DNA from: Clostridia bacterium
GTDB lineage: Bacteria; Bacillota; Clostridia; Oscillospirales; CAG-272
Assembly (NCBI GenBank): GCA_017452475.1
Contig: JAFTMJ010000038.1
Coordinates: forward strand, 1-38,704
DNA: 38,704 nucleotides
Direction of reading: 5' to 3'
In this document: piece after piece, positions 8,732-17,636 of the stretch
Position numbering within the stretch: the stretch's first letter is position 1
Layout of the letters: each line of letters opens with the position of its first letter
Made by a program: the position numbers and the translations under genes
Notes under the pieces: generated by a model
The model's database searches: none
What the model was told of the DNA's origin: nothing
What the model saw: only the letters and a program-made list of their open reading frames with translations

Positions 8732-11092
8732 ATGCTAATTTCAATGAATTGGATCTCTGATTTTGTAGATCTTAACGGCGTTGACCTAAACGCCCTAATC
8801 CAAAAGTTTTCTCTTTCCACCGATGAGGTTGAAAATGAGATTTTTTACAAGGGCAGCGACCTAAAGGGCGTTGTTGTTGCTGAAATTAAGAGCGTTGAGG
8901 AGCATCCAAAGTCCAAAAAGCTCCATCTTTTAAAGGTTGACATAGGTGAAGGTGACCTTGTGGATGTTGTTTGCGGCGCACCTAATGTAAGGGTTGGTAT
9001 GAAAACCGCGTTTGCTAAGCTCGGCGCGCAGATTGGTGAAATTACCATAGCCCCGAGGGAGCTGGCAGGCTACACCTCCCACGGTATGTGCTGCTCAGAA
9101 AAGGAGCTTGGCATAAGCGACGAAAACAGTGGCATTATGGAGATTTTTGAGGATGTTGCCCTTGGCACGGACCTTAAGGAAATCTATGAAATTGACGATA
9201 TTGTTTTCGAGGTTGACAACAAGTCCTTGACAAACCGCCCCGACCTTTGGGGTCACTACGGCATTGCCCGTGAGATTGCAACGCTTTGCGGCAGGGAGCT
9301 AAAGCCGCTTCCTAAGGCTGATTTGAGCATTTATAACAGCTTGCCTCAAATTGATGTAAAGATTGAGGACCCTCTTTGCCAAAGGTACTCCTGCTTAAAG
9401 TTTGAGAACATCACAAGGCACATAAGCCCTGTTAATATGCGTATCCGTTTGTTCTACTGCGGTATGCGCGCCATTAACTTCTTGGCGGACCTGACAAACT
9501 ACCTGATGCTTGAAATGGGTCAGCCTATGCACGCCTTCGACTCCCGTAAGGTTGAGAAGATTAGAATTAAGCGCTTTGACAAGCCCTTTACCTTCAAGAC
9601 CCTTGACGGCGTTGAGCGCAGCATTGATGAAAATACACTTATGATTTGTAATGGCGACAGCCCCGTTGCCATTGCAGGTATTATGGGCGGTCTTGACTCC
9701 GAAATCGTTGAGGACACCAGCTCCTTGACCCTTGAGTCCGCCACATTTGACGCATCCTCCGTAAGAAAAAGCTCCTCCCGCTTGGCGCACCGTACCGATG
9801 CATCCCAGCGTTACGAAAAGAGCTTGGACCCTGAGCTTACCGTTGCGGCAATTGAAAGATTTGTTAAGCTTTTGTCCGACTTTGACAGCGGCATTAAGGT
9901 TACCTCCTCCTTGACGGATGAGTACGCATTTAAGTACGATAAGGTAACGCTTAACTTTGAAAAGAGCTTTGTTGACCGCTACACGGGAATTGAAATTTCC
10001 AACGATACTATTGTTAACACCTTAACCGCCCTTGGCTTTGGCGTTAAGCTTGAAAACAATAGCTTTACCGTTGATGTTCCGTCATGGAGAGCAACAAAGG
10101 ATGTTACGTTAAAGGCTGATATAATCGAGGAAATTACCCGTATTTACGGCTACGATAACTTCAATATTAATACAACCGTTGCGCCCCTTTTCCCTGTTCG
10201 CGCCTTCCTTACAAAGACAACCGATGAGCAGGTTAAGGATATTCTTGTTAAGTCCTTCGGCTTGCACGAGGTACACTCTTACATTTGGGAGTACACCGAG
10301 GAGCAGAAGAAGCTTGGCATTGAGGTTGAGAGCAACATTAAGCTTTTGAACGCAACTAACCCTAACATTGAAACTATTAGAAAATCAATGGTTCCAAACC
10401 AGCTTTGCCAGGTTAAGTCAAACACCTCCTACGCAGCTGACTTTGGTGTGTTTGAAATTGCAAGAGTTGTAAACGGCACAAGGGCAGACGGCTTGTGCGA
10501 TGAGCAAAAGAAGCTTTGTGTAACCTTGTTCTCCAAGACCAAGAGCGTTACCGAGCTTTACTATGAGCTGGCAGGTATGATTAGCTCCGTAGTTGACGAT
10601 ATTAAGCACATAAGCCTTAGCTATGAGGCTGTGGAGCCAAGCAGGGGATACATCCACCCAAGAAACTACAACAAAGTTTCCTGCGGCGGCGTTGACCTTG
10701 GCTATATGGGTATTGTACATCCAACCGTTTCCAAGAAAATCGACAAGCGCGCAAGCATTGTTTTCCTTGAAATTGATATGGATAAGCTTGTTAGCGTTGA
10801 AAATGCGGGCATTCACTATGTTGAGGCGCCAAAGTACCCGACAATTGATGTGGATGTTACCTTCGTTTGCAATAAGTATTTGCCTATTGCAAATGCTGTG
10901 AAGGAGGTTAACTCTCCGCTTATCACAAGGGAAGAGGTTGTTGACACCTACGAGGACGAAAACGGCAAGACAATCACCGCCCGCCTTACCTTTATGCACC
11001 CTGACCGCACCCTTACCAAGGACGAGGTTATGGAAATTGTGGATAAAATTATCGCAATTTTAAAGGCGCAGGGCATTGAAATGAAACAGTAA
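8732..11092 (+). CDS. pheT: Phenylalanine-tRNA ligase beta subunit
   Basis: A 786-residue partner of PheS. Order of domains: an N-terminal stretch, a tRNA-binding OB fold (about residues 45-150, with EHPKSKKLHLLKVDIG), B3/B4 editing domain (about 210-390), B5 domain (about 400-475), a catalytic-like core, and a C-terminal ferredoxin-fold anticodon-binding domain (about 695-786, YPTIDVDVTFV). Length is normal for the bacterial long form. It lies in an operon with pheS and is followed by a terminator. Confidence 0.98.
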   Translation: MLISMNWISDFVDLNGVDLNALIQKFSLSTDEVENEIFYKGSDLKGVVVAEIKSVEEHPKSKKLHLLKVDIGEGDLVDVVCGAPNVRVGMKTAFAKLGAQIGEITIAPRELAGYTSHGMCCSEKELGISDENSGIMEIFEDVALGTDLKEIYEIDDIVFEVDNKSLTNRPDLWGHYGIAREIATLCGRELKPLPKADLSIYNSLPQIDVKIEDPLCQRYSCLKFENITRHISPVNMRIRLFYCGMRAINFLADLTNYLMLEMGQPMHAFDSRKVEKIRIKRFDKPFTFKTLDGVERSIDENTLMICNGDSPVAIAGIMGGLDSEIVEDTSSLTLESATFDASSVRKSSSRLAHRTDASQRYEKSLDPELTVAAIERFVKLLSDFDSGIKVTSSLTDEYAFKYDKVTLNFEKSFVDRYTGIEISNDTIVNTLTALGFGVKLENNSFTVDVPSWRATKDVTLKADIIEEITRIYGYDNFNINTTVAPLFPVRAFLTKTTDEQVKDILVKSFGLHEVHSYIWEYTEEQKKLGIEVESNIKLLNATNPNIETIRKSMVPNQLCQVKSNTSYAADFGVFEIARVVNGTRADGLCDEQKKLCVTLFSKTKSVTELYYELAGMISSVVDDIKHISLSYEAVEPSRGYIHPRNYNKVSCGGVDLGYMGIVHPTVSKKIDKRASIVFLEIDMDKLVSVENAGIHYVEAPKYPTIDVDVTFVCNKYLPIANAVKEVNSPLITREEVVDTYEDENGKTITARLTFMHPDRTLTKDEVMEIVDKIIAILKAQGIEMKQ

Positions 11093-11097
11093 AACCG

Positions 11098-11127
11098 AAA
11101 AACCATCGACACCTGTCGGTGGTTTTT
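11098..11127 (+). terminator. Terminator after pheT, in the leader of the ABC-F gene
   Basis: A 14-bp stem (11098-11111 with 11114-11127, one G-T pair) with a CC loop ends in TTTTT. It lies 26 nt before the ABC-F start with no promoter visible between, so read-through or a promoter inside pheT must feed the next gene. Confidence 0.8.
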
Positions 11128-11152
11128 GCAAATTTTTGAAGGGAGTTATGCT

Positions 11153-12790
11153 ATGGCTATGCGTGGAAAGAATATGTGCCTTGCCTTTGGGCTTGAAACT
11201 ATATTTGACGATGCGGAGTTTGCCTTGGGCGAGCGCGACAAGGTGGGCATAGTTGGCGTCAACGGCGCGGGCAAGACCACACTTTTCAAGGTGCTTTTGG
11301 GTCAGCAGGAGCTGGACAGCGGTTTTATCTCCACAAGCAATTACATAGGCTACCTCCCCCAAGAAATTGTTATAGAAAATGAATATCAAACCGTGTGGGA
11401 CTACCTGCGTGACGGCAGACCCATAAGGCAGCTTGAAAACGAGCTTAGCGACATTTATGCAAGGCTGGAAACGGACCTTGGCGAGGAGGAAATGAACAGG
11501 ACGCTGCGCCGTATGGGTAAGGTGCAGGAGCTTTTAGAATATTACGATTGCTACGATGCAGAGGACATTTTGTTCGACCTTGTGGATGAAATGGGCATAG
11601 ATGTGGACCTTTTGGAGCGCCCGATGTGTGAGCTTTCCGGCGGACAGAAGTCCAAAATGGCGTTTTGCCGCTTGCTTTTTTCTAAATCCGAGCTTTTGCT
11701 CCTTGACGAGCCCACAAACCACTTGGATGCCTCCACAAAGGACTACATAACAAAATATCTAAAGAACTATAACGGTATGGTTTTGATTATCAGCCACGAT
11801 GTTGATTTCTTAAATCAAGTTATTAATAAAACTATGCTGATTAACAAAATTACCCACAAAATCCAAATGTACGACGGGGACTATAACACCTACCAAAAGA
11901 AGTACCAAGAGGAGTTACGCCTAAGGGAAATGACCATAGTTCAGCAGGAAAAGGAAATAAAGACCTTAGAGGAATTTGTTCTTCGCGCAAAGCAGGCAAG
12001 CCAAACGAACCACGCGTTAAAACGTATGGGGCAGGAGCGCGCCCTCCGCCTTGAGAAAAAGCGGGCGGAAATGCTGACAAGATTAAAAACCTACAAGCGG
12101 GTTAAAATGGACATAACACCTCGGCGCGAGGGGGCAAAAATCCCTCTTGAGGTGGAGAATTTAACCTTTGCGTACCCTAACCAGCCCCTCCTTTACAAGG
12201 ACTTGTCCTTTAAGATAAACGGTGGCGAAAGGTTCTTGGTGGTGGGTGAAAACGGTGTTGGTAAATCAACGCTTCTAAAACTGATTATGACCATTTTACA
12301 GCCACAGGGTGGCAAAATTCGTTATAATGACAAGACGGACATTGCCTATTATGCTCAGGAGCTTGAGCAGTTAGACCCCGAAAAAACCATACTGCAAAAT
12401 GTGGATGGGGATAAGTATACGGAGTGGCAGCTAAGGGGCGCCCTTAGCAACTTCCTTTTCTATGAGGATGACATAAACAAAAAGGTAAAGGTGTTATCCC
12501 CGGGAGAAAAGGCAAGGGTGGCGCTTTGCAAGGTGCTTTTGCAAAAGGCGAATTTGCTAATCCTTGACGAGCCAACCAACCATTTAGACCCCGAAACGCA
12601 GAAGATAATTGGCGGCAACTTCAACCTTTTTGAGGGAACGATTATAGTTGTCAGCCACAACCCCTCCTTCGTTGAGCAGATTGGCATTAGCCGTATGCTT
12701 ATTTTGCCCTTTGGCAGAATTGAGGAATATTCACACCAGCTTCTTGAATACTATTACGAGCTAAACACACCGGATGAGGAAAAGTACTGA
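11153..12790 (+). CDS. ABC-F family ATPase
   Basis: A 545-residue protein with two nucleotide-binding domains and no membrane segment, the mark of ABC-F ribosome-associated ATPases. Domain 1 has Walker A GVNGAGKTT, signature LSGGQ and Walker B LLLLDEPTNHLD. The basic, helical linker (about residues 240-315) corresponds to the P-site tRNA interaction motif. Domain 2 has GENGVGKST, a signature variant LSPGE and LLILDEPTNHLD. ATG at 11153 has AAGGGAG 7 nt upstream, which favours it over upstream starts. ABC-F proteins act in translation or in antibiotic resistance by ribosome protection; the sequence does not decide which. It leads an operon with mntP and a HAD gene. Confidence 0.93.
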   Translation: MAMRGKNMCLAFGLETIFDDAEFALGERDKVGIVGVNGAGKTTLFKVLLGQQELDSGFISTSNYIGYLPQEIVIENEYQTVWDYLRDGRPIRQLENELSDIYARLETDLGEEEMNRTLRRMGKVQELLEYYDCYDAEDILFDLVDEMGIDVDLLERPMCELSGGQKSKMAFCRLLFSKSELLLLDEPTNHLDASTKDYITKYLKNYNGMVLIISHDVDFLNQVINKTMLINKITHKIQMYDGDYNTYQKKYQEELRLREMTIVQQEKEIKTLEEFVLRAKQASQTNHALKRMGQERALRLEKKRAEMLTRLKTYKRVKMDITPRREGAKIPLEVENLTFAYPNQPLLYKDLSFKINGGERFLVVGENGVGKSTLLKLIMTILQPQGGKIRYNDKTDIAYYAQELEQLDPEKTILQNVDGDKYTEWQLRGALSNFLFYEDDINKKVKVLSPGEKARVALCKVLLQKANLLILDEPTNHLDPETQKIIGGNFNLFEGTIIVVSHNPSFVEQIGISRMLILPFGRIEEYSHQLLEYYYELNTPDEEKY

Positions 12791-12792
12791 TT

Positions 12793-13371
12793 ATGAATTT
12801 TATGTTTGTTGTTGAGAGCCTTTTGCTTGGCGTTGGGCTTGCTATGGACGCATTTTCCGTTTCCTTGGCAAACGGTATGCACGAGCAAAAAATGAAAAAG
12901 GGGAAAATGCTTGGTGTAGCAGGCACATTTGCCTTTTTCCAAGGGTTGATGCCCCTTATCGGTTGGATATGCGTGCATACGGTATTACAGCACTTTAAAG
13001 CCTTTGAAGGCTTTATCCCTTGGATTGCCCTTATTCTTTTATCCTTTATAGGAATAAAGATGATTGTTGACGGTGTCCGCCACAAGGAGGGGGAGGAAAA
13101 GGCAGGGGTTGGCATTGCCGCCCTTTTGGTGCAGGGTGTTGCCACCTCCATTGACGCATTAAGCGTTGGCTTTACCATTGCTGAGTACGGTATTTGGCTT
13201 GCGCTTTTGTCCGTATTAATAATTGCGGCGGTTACCTTTGGTATTTGTCTTGGCGGAATTGTAATGGGCAAAACCTTTGGCACCAAGCTTTCAAATAAAG
13301 CGACGATCTTTGGCGGCGTGATTTTGGTCGCCATTGGAATTGAAATTTTTATAACGGGGTTAATAGGATGA
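12793..13371 (+). CDS. mntP: Manganese efflux pump MntP
   Basis: A 192-residue inner-membrane protein with about six hydrophobic segments. It has the two family motifs with acidic residues inside membrane helices: GLAMDAFSVS near residue 19 and the pseudo-repeat copy VATSIDALSVG in the second half. MntP (former DUF204/YebN) exports Mn(II). The start is 2 nt after the ABC-F stop, so it is coupled to it. No yybP-ykoY manganese riboswitch is visible upstream of the operon, unlike many mntP genes. Confidence 0.92.
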   Translation: MNFMFVVESLLLGVGLAMDAFSVSLANGMHEQKMKKGKMLGVAGTFAFFQGLMPLIGWICVHTVLQHFKAFEGFIPWIALILLSFIGIKMIVDGVRHKEGEEKAGVGIAALLVQGVATSIDALSVGFTIAEYGIWLALLSVLIIAAVTFGICLGGIVMGKTFGTKLSNKATIFGGVILVAIGIEIFITGLIG

Positions 13372-13973
13372 TTAAAAATGTAATTTTTGACTTTGGACAG
13401 GTGCTTGTCCACTTTGAGCCTGAATATATGGTTAGGCAGTTTGTGAATGATGAGGAGGATGTTAAGCTCTTGTCAGAGGTGATTTTTGACCGCCTGTATT
13501 GGGATAGGCTTGACCTTGGCACCATAACCGATGAGGAAACGGTTGCCCTTTGCCGTGAAAGGCTGCCCGAAAGGCTTTGGGAGGTTGCAAAGAAAATCCA
13601 TATGAGCTGGATATACAACATCCCCGAAATTGACGGTATGAAGGAGCTTATAAAATACATAAAAGAGCGACACGGGGTTGGGGTTTTTGTGCTTTCCAAC
13701 ATATCCCACTACTTTGCTGACCACAGTGGAGAGGTTGATATTTTAAAGGGGGCAGACGGTTGCGTTTTCTCCGCCCGTGTGGGCATTACAAAGCCTGACC
13801 ACAGGATATTTGACTATATGTGCAAAAAATTTGACATTAACCCAAGCGAGGCGGTTTTCGTTGACGACAGCGAAAAGAATATTAAGTCTGCCATCGAGTT
13901 TGGGCTAAACGGCTACCTTTTCGACGGTGATGCCGAAAAGCTAAGAGAATATTTTGACAAGGTGTTAGCATAA
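13368..13973 (+). CDS. HAD-superfamily hydrolase, subfamily IA
   Basis: A 201-residue cytosolic protein overlapping mntP by 4 nt (ATGA). HAD motifs: motif I DFGQV with nucleophile D8, where the usual second Asp is Gly, as in YihX-like phosphatases (DLGNV); motif II VLSNIS; motif III Lys in ITKPDHRIF; motif IV FVDDSEKNI. An alpha-helical cap (about residues 15-95) is inserted after motif I. It probably dephosphorylates a small phospho-compound; the substrate is not predictable. It is the last gene of the operon. Confidence 0.88.
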   Translation: MIKNVIFDFGQVLVHFEPEYMVRQFVNDEEDVKLLSEVIFDRLYWDRLDLGTITDEETVALCRERLPERLWEVAKKIHMSWIYNIPEIDGMKELIKYIKERHGVGVFVLSNISHYFADHSGEVDILKGADGCVFSARVGITKPDHRIFDYMCKKFDINPSEAVFVDDSEKNIKSAIEFGLNGYLFDGDAEKLREYFDKVLA

Positions 13974-13997
13974 AGTTACATTGACTATCAAAGTTAA

Positions 13998-14040
13998 CAA
14001 AGCCCTCCTATCCCTTTTTGGGAATTAGGGGGCTTTTTTG
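13998..14040 (+). terminator. Terminator of the ABC-F/mntP/HAD operon
   Basis: Long imperfect hairpin (AAAGCCC...GGGCTTT with one bulged T and inner TCCC/GGGA pairs) followed by TTTTTT, 25 nt after the HAD stop codon. Confidence 0.8.
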
Positions 14041-14079
14041 TTTACTTTGCACAAAAAAACTTTATATTAAACAAAGCTA

Positions 14080-14108
14080 TTGATAAATCAAACAAAAAAT
14101 GTTAAAAT
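14080..14108 (+). promoter_or_regulatory. Sigma-A promoter for the discoidin lipoprotein
   Basis: TTGATA at 14080-14085, 17 bp, TAAAAT at 14103-14108. The start of transcription would be near 14115. Confidence 0.75.
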
Positions 14109-14120
14109 AGATTTACAAAA

Positions 14121-14136
14121 GTACACTTAAGTGTAC
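14121..14136. promoter_or_regulatory. Perfect 16-bp palindrome, candidate operator
   Basis: GTACACTTAAGTGTAC is perfectly self-complementary and sits just downstream of the predicted transcription start, where a bound repressor would block the polymerase. I cannot match it to a known operator. Confidence 0.5.
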
Positions 14137-14154
14137 AAGCATATGAGGTGAAAA

Positions 14155-16461
14155 ATGAAAAAGAGAATTGCATTAGTTTTGTCAGTTATCTGCTTGCTTG
14201 CTTTGCTTGTTGTTCTTGCATCCTGCGGACACGAGCATGCACCGGGTAAGGATTGGCAGAAGGACGCCACCAACCACTGGAAGGTTTGCTCCGTGGAGGG
14301 TGAGGAATGCGCTGAAAAGCTAAATGTGGCAGCGCACGATTATGAAACAGTAACAAAGGACTCAACCTGCACCGAAAAGGGTCTTATTACAAAGACCTGC
14401 AAGGTTTGCGGCTTTGAGCAAAAGACAGATGTGGCAGTAAAGCCCCACGATTATGCGGATGCAACCTGTACAGAGCCAAAAACCTGTAAGGATTGCGGCG
14501 CAACAGACGGCGAGGCTTTGGGTCACAAGGGCGGAACCGCAACCTGTACAGCGCAGGCAGTTTGTGAAACCTGCGGCGAGGGCTACGGCGAGCTTATACC
14601 TCACGATTATGCAGACGCAACCTGCACTCTTCCAAAGACATGTAGGGACTGCGGCGCAACAGACGGCGAGGCTTTGGGTCACAAGGGTGGCACAGCAACC
14701 TGTGTTGACAAGGCGGTTTGTGAAGTTTGCTCCGAGCCTTACGGTGAGCCCTTAGGTCACAAGGGCGGTACAGCAACCTGTACTGTAAAGGCAACCTGTG
14801 AGGTTTGCTTCGAGGAGTATGGTGATTTTGCTTTCCACACAGTTGATAAGGGTGTTTGTACCGTTTGCTCAGCAGTTTTGCCTACAGTAGGCTTGGAGGG
14901 TGTTGATATGGAAACCTCCCATACAGGCGGCGGTGCGGCAAACAAGGATAAGCTTTTTGACGGTGACAAAACATCAACAGGTATCTATACAGTTGGCGAC
15001 AAGGAGTATTCTCCCGAGGCGGTTGGTGACTACCTACAAATTACATTTAAGAATGAAATTTACTTAAAGGAAATTGCTATTTGGCAGGTTGGCAACTGGT
15101 CATATGCTGAGGTTTACTTCTTTGCTGCTGACGGCTCCCTCCTCTTTAAGCAGAGCATTGCCTTTGACAATGTTATGGATCAGAACTCGGGCGATAGCAA
15201 GGCGAAGTACATTAAGCTTGAAAATACCGAGCTTGTTAAGTCCATTAGAATTATTTGCACAGCCTTGACTTGGGATAGCGGAAAGACAGAAAAGATTTCC
15301 GAGATTGAAATTTTTGTAAGCAGATGCGTTGAGCATTACTTTATAGATGCAACCTGTACTGAGGCTAAGCGTTGCGCATACTGTGGTGTAACAGACGGTG
15401 AGCCCTTAGGTCATAAGGGCGGCACAGCAACCTGTACCGAAAAGGCGGTTTGCGACGCCTGCGGTGAAGCATACGGTGACGAGCCTGCAGGTCACAAGGG
15501 CGGCGAAGCTACCTGCACAGCAAAGGCTAAATGCGATGTTTGCGAACAGGAATACGGCGAAACACTTCCACACACAGGCGGCGAAGCTACCTGCACAGCA
15601 AAGGCTAAATGTGATGTTTGCGAACAGGAATATGGCGAAACACTTCCACACGCAGGCGGCGAAGCTACCTGCTCCGCAAAGGCTAAGTGCGACACCTGCG
15701 GTCAGGAATACGGCGGATTTGCACATACAGGCGGCGCGGCAACCTGTACTATGAGCGCAATTTGTGAGCTTTGCGGTTGCTTCTACGGCGAGGCGCCAAA
15801 GGGTCACACAGGCGGCACAGCCACATGTACTGAGAAGGCTAAGTGCGACACCTGCGGTCAGGAATATGGCAAGTTAGGCCATAAGGGCGGCACAGCAACC
15901 TGCACAGCAAAGGCAAAGTGCGACACCTGCGGCGAGGAATACGGCGAATTTAAGCACGCATATGACAGAATGAATAAGGGCTGCTCAATCTGCGGTGCTA
16001 AGCTTGCAATTGCAGGCGCTGATGATGTTGAGAGCATGACCACCTCCCATACAGGCGGCGGCGCGGCAAACAAGGATAAGCTTTTCGACGGAGAAAAGAA
16101 AACAACAGGTGTTTGGTCATATGGCGATAAGGAATATGCAGCTCTTGAAAACGGTGACTACATTGTAATTGCATTGAAGGAGGAAACAGTACTCCACGAG
16201 GCAATATTCTGGGCTTGCGGTAACTACTCCGTAATCAAGGTTGAGTTTATGGATGAGTCCGGCAAGGTAGTACATTCCACCAATTTAATCTATGACATAG
16301 GAGCTGCCGACGGTGGCGATTCCGGATCTCTTAGCGTTATATTGGACGGAAAAGCGGTTAAGTACATTAAGATGACTGCAATCAATCTAAAGTGGGGCGC
16401 GGGCAGAACAGGCAAGACCTCCGAGATTGAGCTTTACACAAATACTCCTGTAGAGGAATAA
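14155..16461 (+). CDS. Cys-rich-repeat lipoprotein with two discoidin-like domains
   Basis: A 768-residue protein with a lipoprotein signal (lipobox LASC, Cys24). Two architectures alternate. Residues about 28-245 and 390-618 are short Cys-rich units of the form GHKGGTATCTxxAxCxxCG...YGE, about 25-35 residues each, with two CxxC-like pairs that could bind zinc or form disulfides. Residues about 246-389 and 620-768 are two copies of an F5/8 type C (discoidin-like) beta-sandwich beginning TSHTGGGAANKDKLFDG, a fold that commonly binds glycans. RBS is GAGGTG. Membrane-anchored glycan or host-surface binding is plausible; no enzyme domain is present. Confidence 0.85.
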   Translation: MKKRIALVLSVICLLALLVVLASCGHEHAPGKDWQKDATNHWKVCSVEGEECAEKLNVAAHDYETVTKDSTCTEKGLITKTCKVCGFEQKTDVAVKPHDYADATCTEPKTCKDCGATDGEALGHKGGTATCTAQAVCETCGEGYGELIPHDYADATCTLPKTCRDCGATDGEALGHKGGTATCVDKAVCEVCSEPYGEPLGHKGGTATCTVKATCEVCFEEYGDFAFHTVDKGVCTVCSAVLPTVGLEGVDMETSHTGGGAANKDKLFDGDKTSTGIYTVGDKEYSPEAVGDYLQITFKNEIYLKEIAIWQVGNWSYAEVYFFAADGSLLFKQSIAFDNVMDQNSGDSKAKYIKLENTELVKSIRIICTALTWDSGKTEKISEIEIFVSRCVEHYFIDATCTEAKRCAYCGVTDGEPLGHKGGTATCTEKAVCDACGEAYGDEPAGHKGGEATCTAKAKCDVCEQEYGETLPHTGGEATCTAKAKCDVCEQEYGETLPHAGGEATCSAKAKCDTCGQEYGGFAHTGGAATCTMSAICELCGCFYGEAPKGHTGGTATCTEKAKCDTCGQEYGKLGHKGGTATCTAKAKCDTCGEEYGEFKHAYDRMNKGCSICGAKLAIAGADDVESMTTSHTGGGAANKDKLFDGEKKTTGVWSYGDKEYAALENGDYIVIALKEETVLHEAIFWACGNYSVIKVEFMDESGKVVHSTNLIYDIGAADGGDSGSLSVILDGKAVKYIKMTAINLKWGAGRTGKTSEIELYTNTPVEE
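15499..15719 (+). repeat. Tandem 78-bp repeats inside the discoidin lipoprotein gene
   Basis: Units start at 15499, 15577 and 15655, exactly 78 bp (26 codons) apart. The first two are almost identical at the DNA level and the third has diverged. Each encodes GGEATCTAKAKCDVCEQEYG or a close variant. Confidence 0.88.
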
Positions 16462-16477
16462 AAAGAATAATAGGCGT

Positions 16478-16511
16478 AAAGCCCCAACAGGAGAAAAGCT
16501 GTTGGGGCTTT
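16478..16511 (+). terminator. Terminator of the discoidin lipoprotein gene
   Basis: A perfect 13-bp stem (16478-16490 with 16499-16511) ending in TTT, 16 nt after the stop codon. Confidence 0.8.
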
Positions 16512-16544
16512 ATTGCAGTGTACTAAAAACGGTACATATGCTTG

Positions 16545-16573
16545 TTGACTGCATGGCTCCTGTAAGCTATAAT
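16545..16573 (+). promoter_or_regulatory. Sigma-A promoter for the 5'-nucleotidase
   Basis: TTGACT at 16545-16550, 17 bp, consensus TATAAT at 16568-16573. Confidence 0.88.
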
Positions 16574-16617
16574 AGAGTTACAGTAAATGAGCCAATGCAG
16601 TAAAGCGAGGTGATAGA

Positions 16618-17535
16618 ATGGCTCTTGATTTAAACGGAAAATTAGTTGTTGGTATTTCCTCCCGTGCGCTTTTTGACTTGGAGGAGGAAAACAGGATATT
16701 TGAGGAGCAGGGCTTGGAGGCTTTCACAAAATATCAGGAGGAGCACGAAAATGATATTTTAAAGCCCGGCACCGCCTTCCCGCTTGTAAAGGCGCTCCAC
16801 AACCTAAACTGTGGGGAAAAGAAGCTGACTGAAATAATAGTTATGTCTAAAAACAGCACAGCCACAAGCATGCGAATTTTTAATTCCATAAAGCACTACG
16901 GGCTTGACATTTCCCGCGCCGCCTTGGTTAGCGGAATGTCCATTGCGCCGTATTTGACGGCGTTTAAGACGGACTTGTTCCTTTCCGCCTCTGAGGGGGA
17001 TGTGCAGGAGGCGATAAACGGCGGTATTGCCGCAGGTATAATTTGCACAGGCAAGGGATTGCCCATTGACCCAAGTGAGGAAATGTCACAAATTAGGATA
17101 GCCTTTGACGGAGATGCGGTTATTTTCTCCGACGAAAGCGAAAAGATTTACAAGGAGCAGGGTATGGCGGCTTTTGCGGAGCACGAGGAGAAAAACGCAA
17201 AAAACCCGTTGCCCGAGGGACCCTTTGCCAAGCTGCTTAAAACAATTTCCTTTGTTCAAAGGGAGTTTGACGGCACAGAGCAGGTGCCCATAAGAACCGC
17301 ACTTGTAACGGCAAGGAATGCCCCTGCCCACGAAAGAGTTATAAGGACTTTGCGCGCTTGGGATGTGCGTATTGATGAGGCGTTTTTCTTAGGCGGTATT
17401 GAAAAGAGCGCGGTTTTGAAGGCGTTTGGCGCCCACATTTTCTTTGACGACCAAACCGTACATACAGAGCCTGCCTCCGAGCTTGTCCCAGCCGCCCGAG
17501 TACCGTATAAAAATGCAAAACAGAACAAGGAATAG
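16618..17535 (+). CDS. 5'-nucleotidase (PF06189-type)
   Basis: A 305-residue cytosolic protein that matches the 5'-nucleotidase family of cytosolic 5'-nucleotidase I type. The N-terminus LVVGISSRALFDLEEEN carries the Asp-containing loop. An internal second half, IAFDGDAVIFSDESEKIY, repeats the pattern with FDGDAVIFSDE. The segment EAFFLGGIEKS followed by IFFDDQ is also typical. Members hydrolyse nucleoside 5'-monophosphates in nucleotide salvage. RBS GAGGTGA precedes the ATG. The gene has its own promoter and shows no operon partner; no convincing terminator follows it. Confidence 0.85.
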   Translation: MALDLNGKLVVGISSRALFDLEEENRIFEEQGLEAFTKYQEEHENDILKPGTAFPLVKALHNLNCGEKKLTEIIVMSKNSTATSMRIFNSIKHYGLDISRAALVSGMSIAPYLTAFKTDLFLSASEGDVQEAINGGIAAGIICTGKGLPIDPSEEMSQIRIAFDGDAVIFSDESEKIYKEQGMAAFAEHEEKNAKNPLPEGPFAKLLKTISFVQREFDGTEQVPIRTALVTARNAPAHERVIRTLRAWDVRIDEAFFLGGIEKSAVLKAFGAHIFFDDQTVHTEPASELVPAARVPYKNAKQNKE

Positions 17536-17636
17536 CCTTGTAATGAAAAATAAATAATGCCTTGCATTACCAAAGCTCATAACCTTTTACCAAAAAAATC
17601 GTATATTAGTGAATGACAGAATTTGGAGGTGAATAT

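Noticed and set aside
12699..13412. 237-codon minus-strand frame across mntP
   Set aside because: mntP is recognisable by its MDAFSVS and SIDALSVG motifs and is coupled to its neighbours; the antisense frame has no support.
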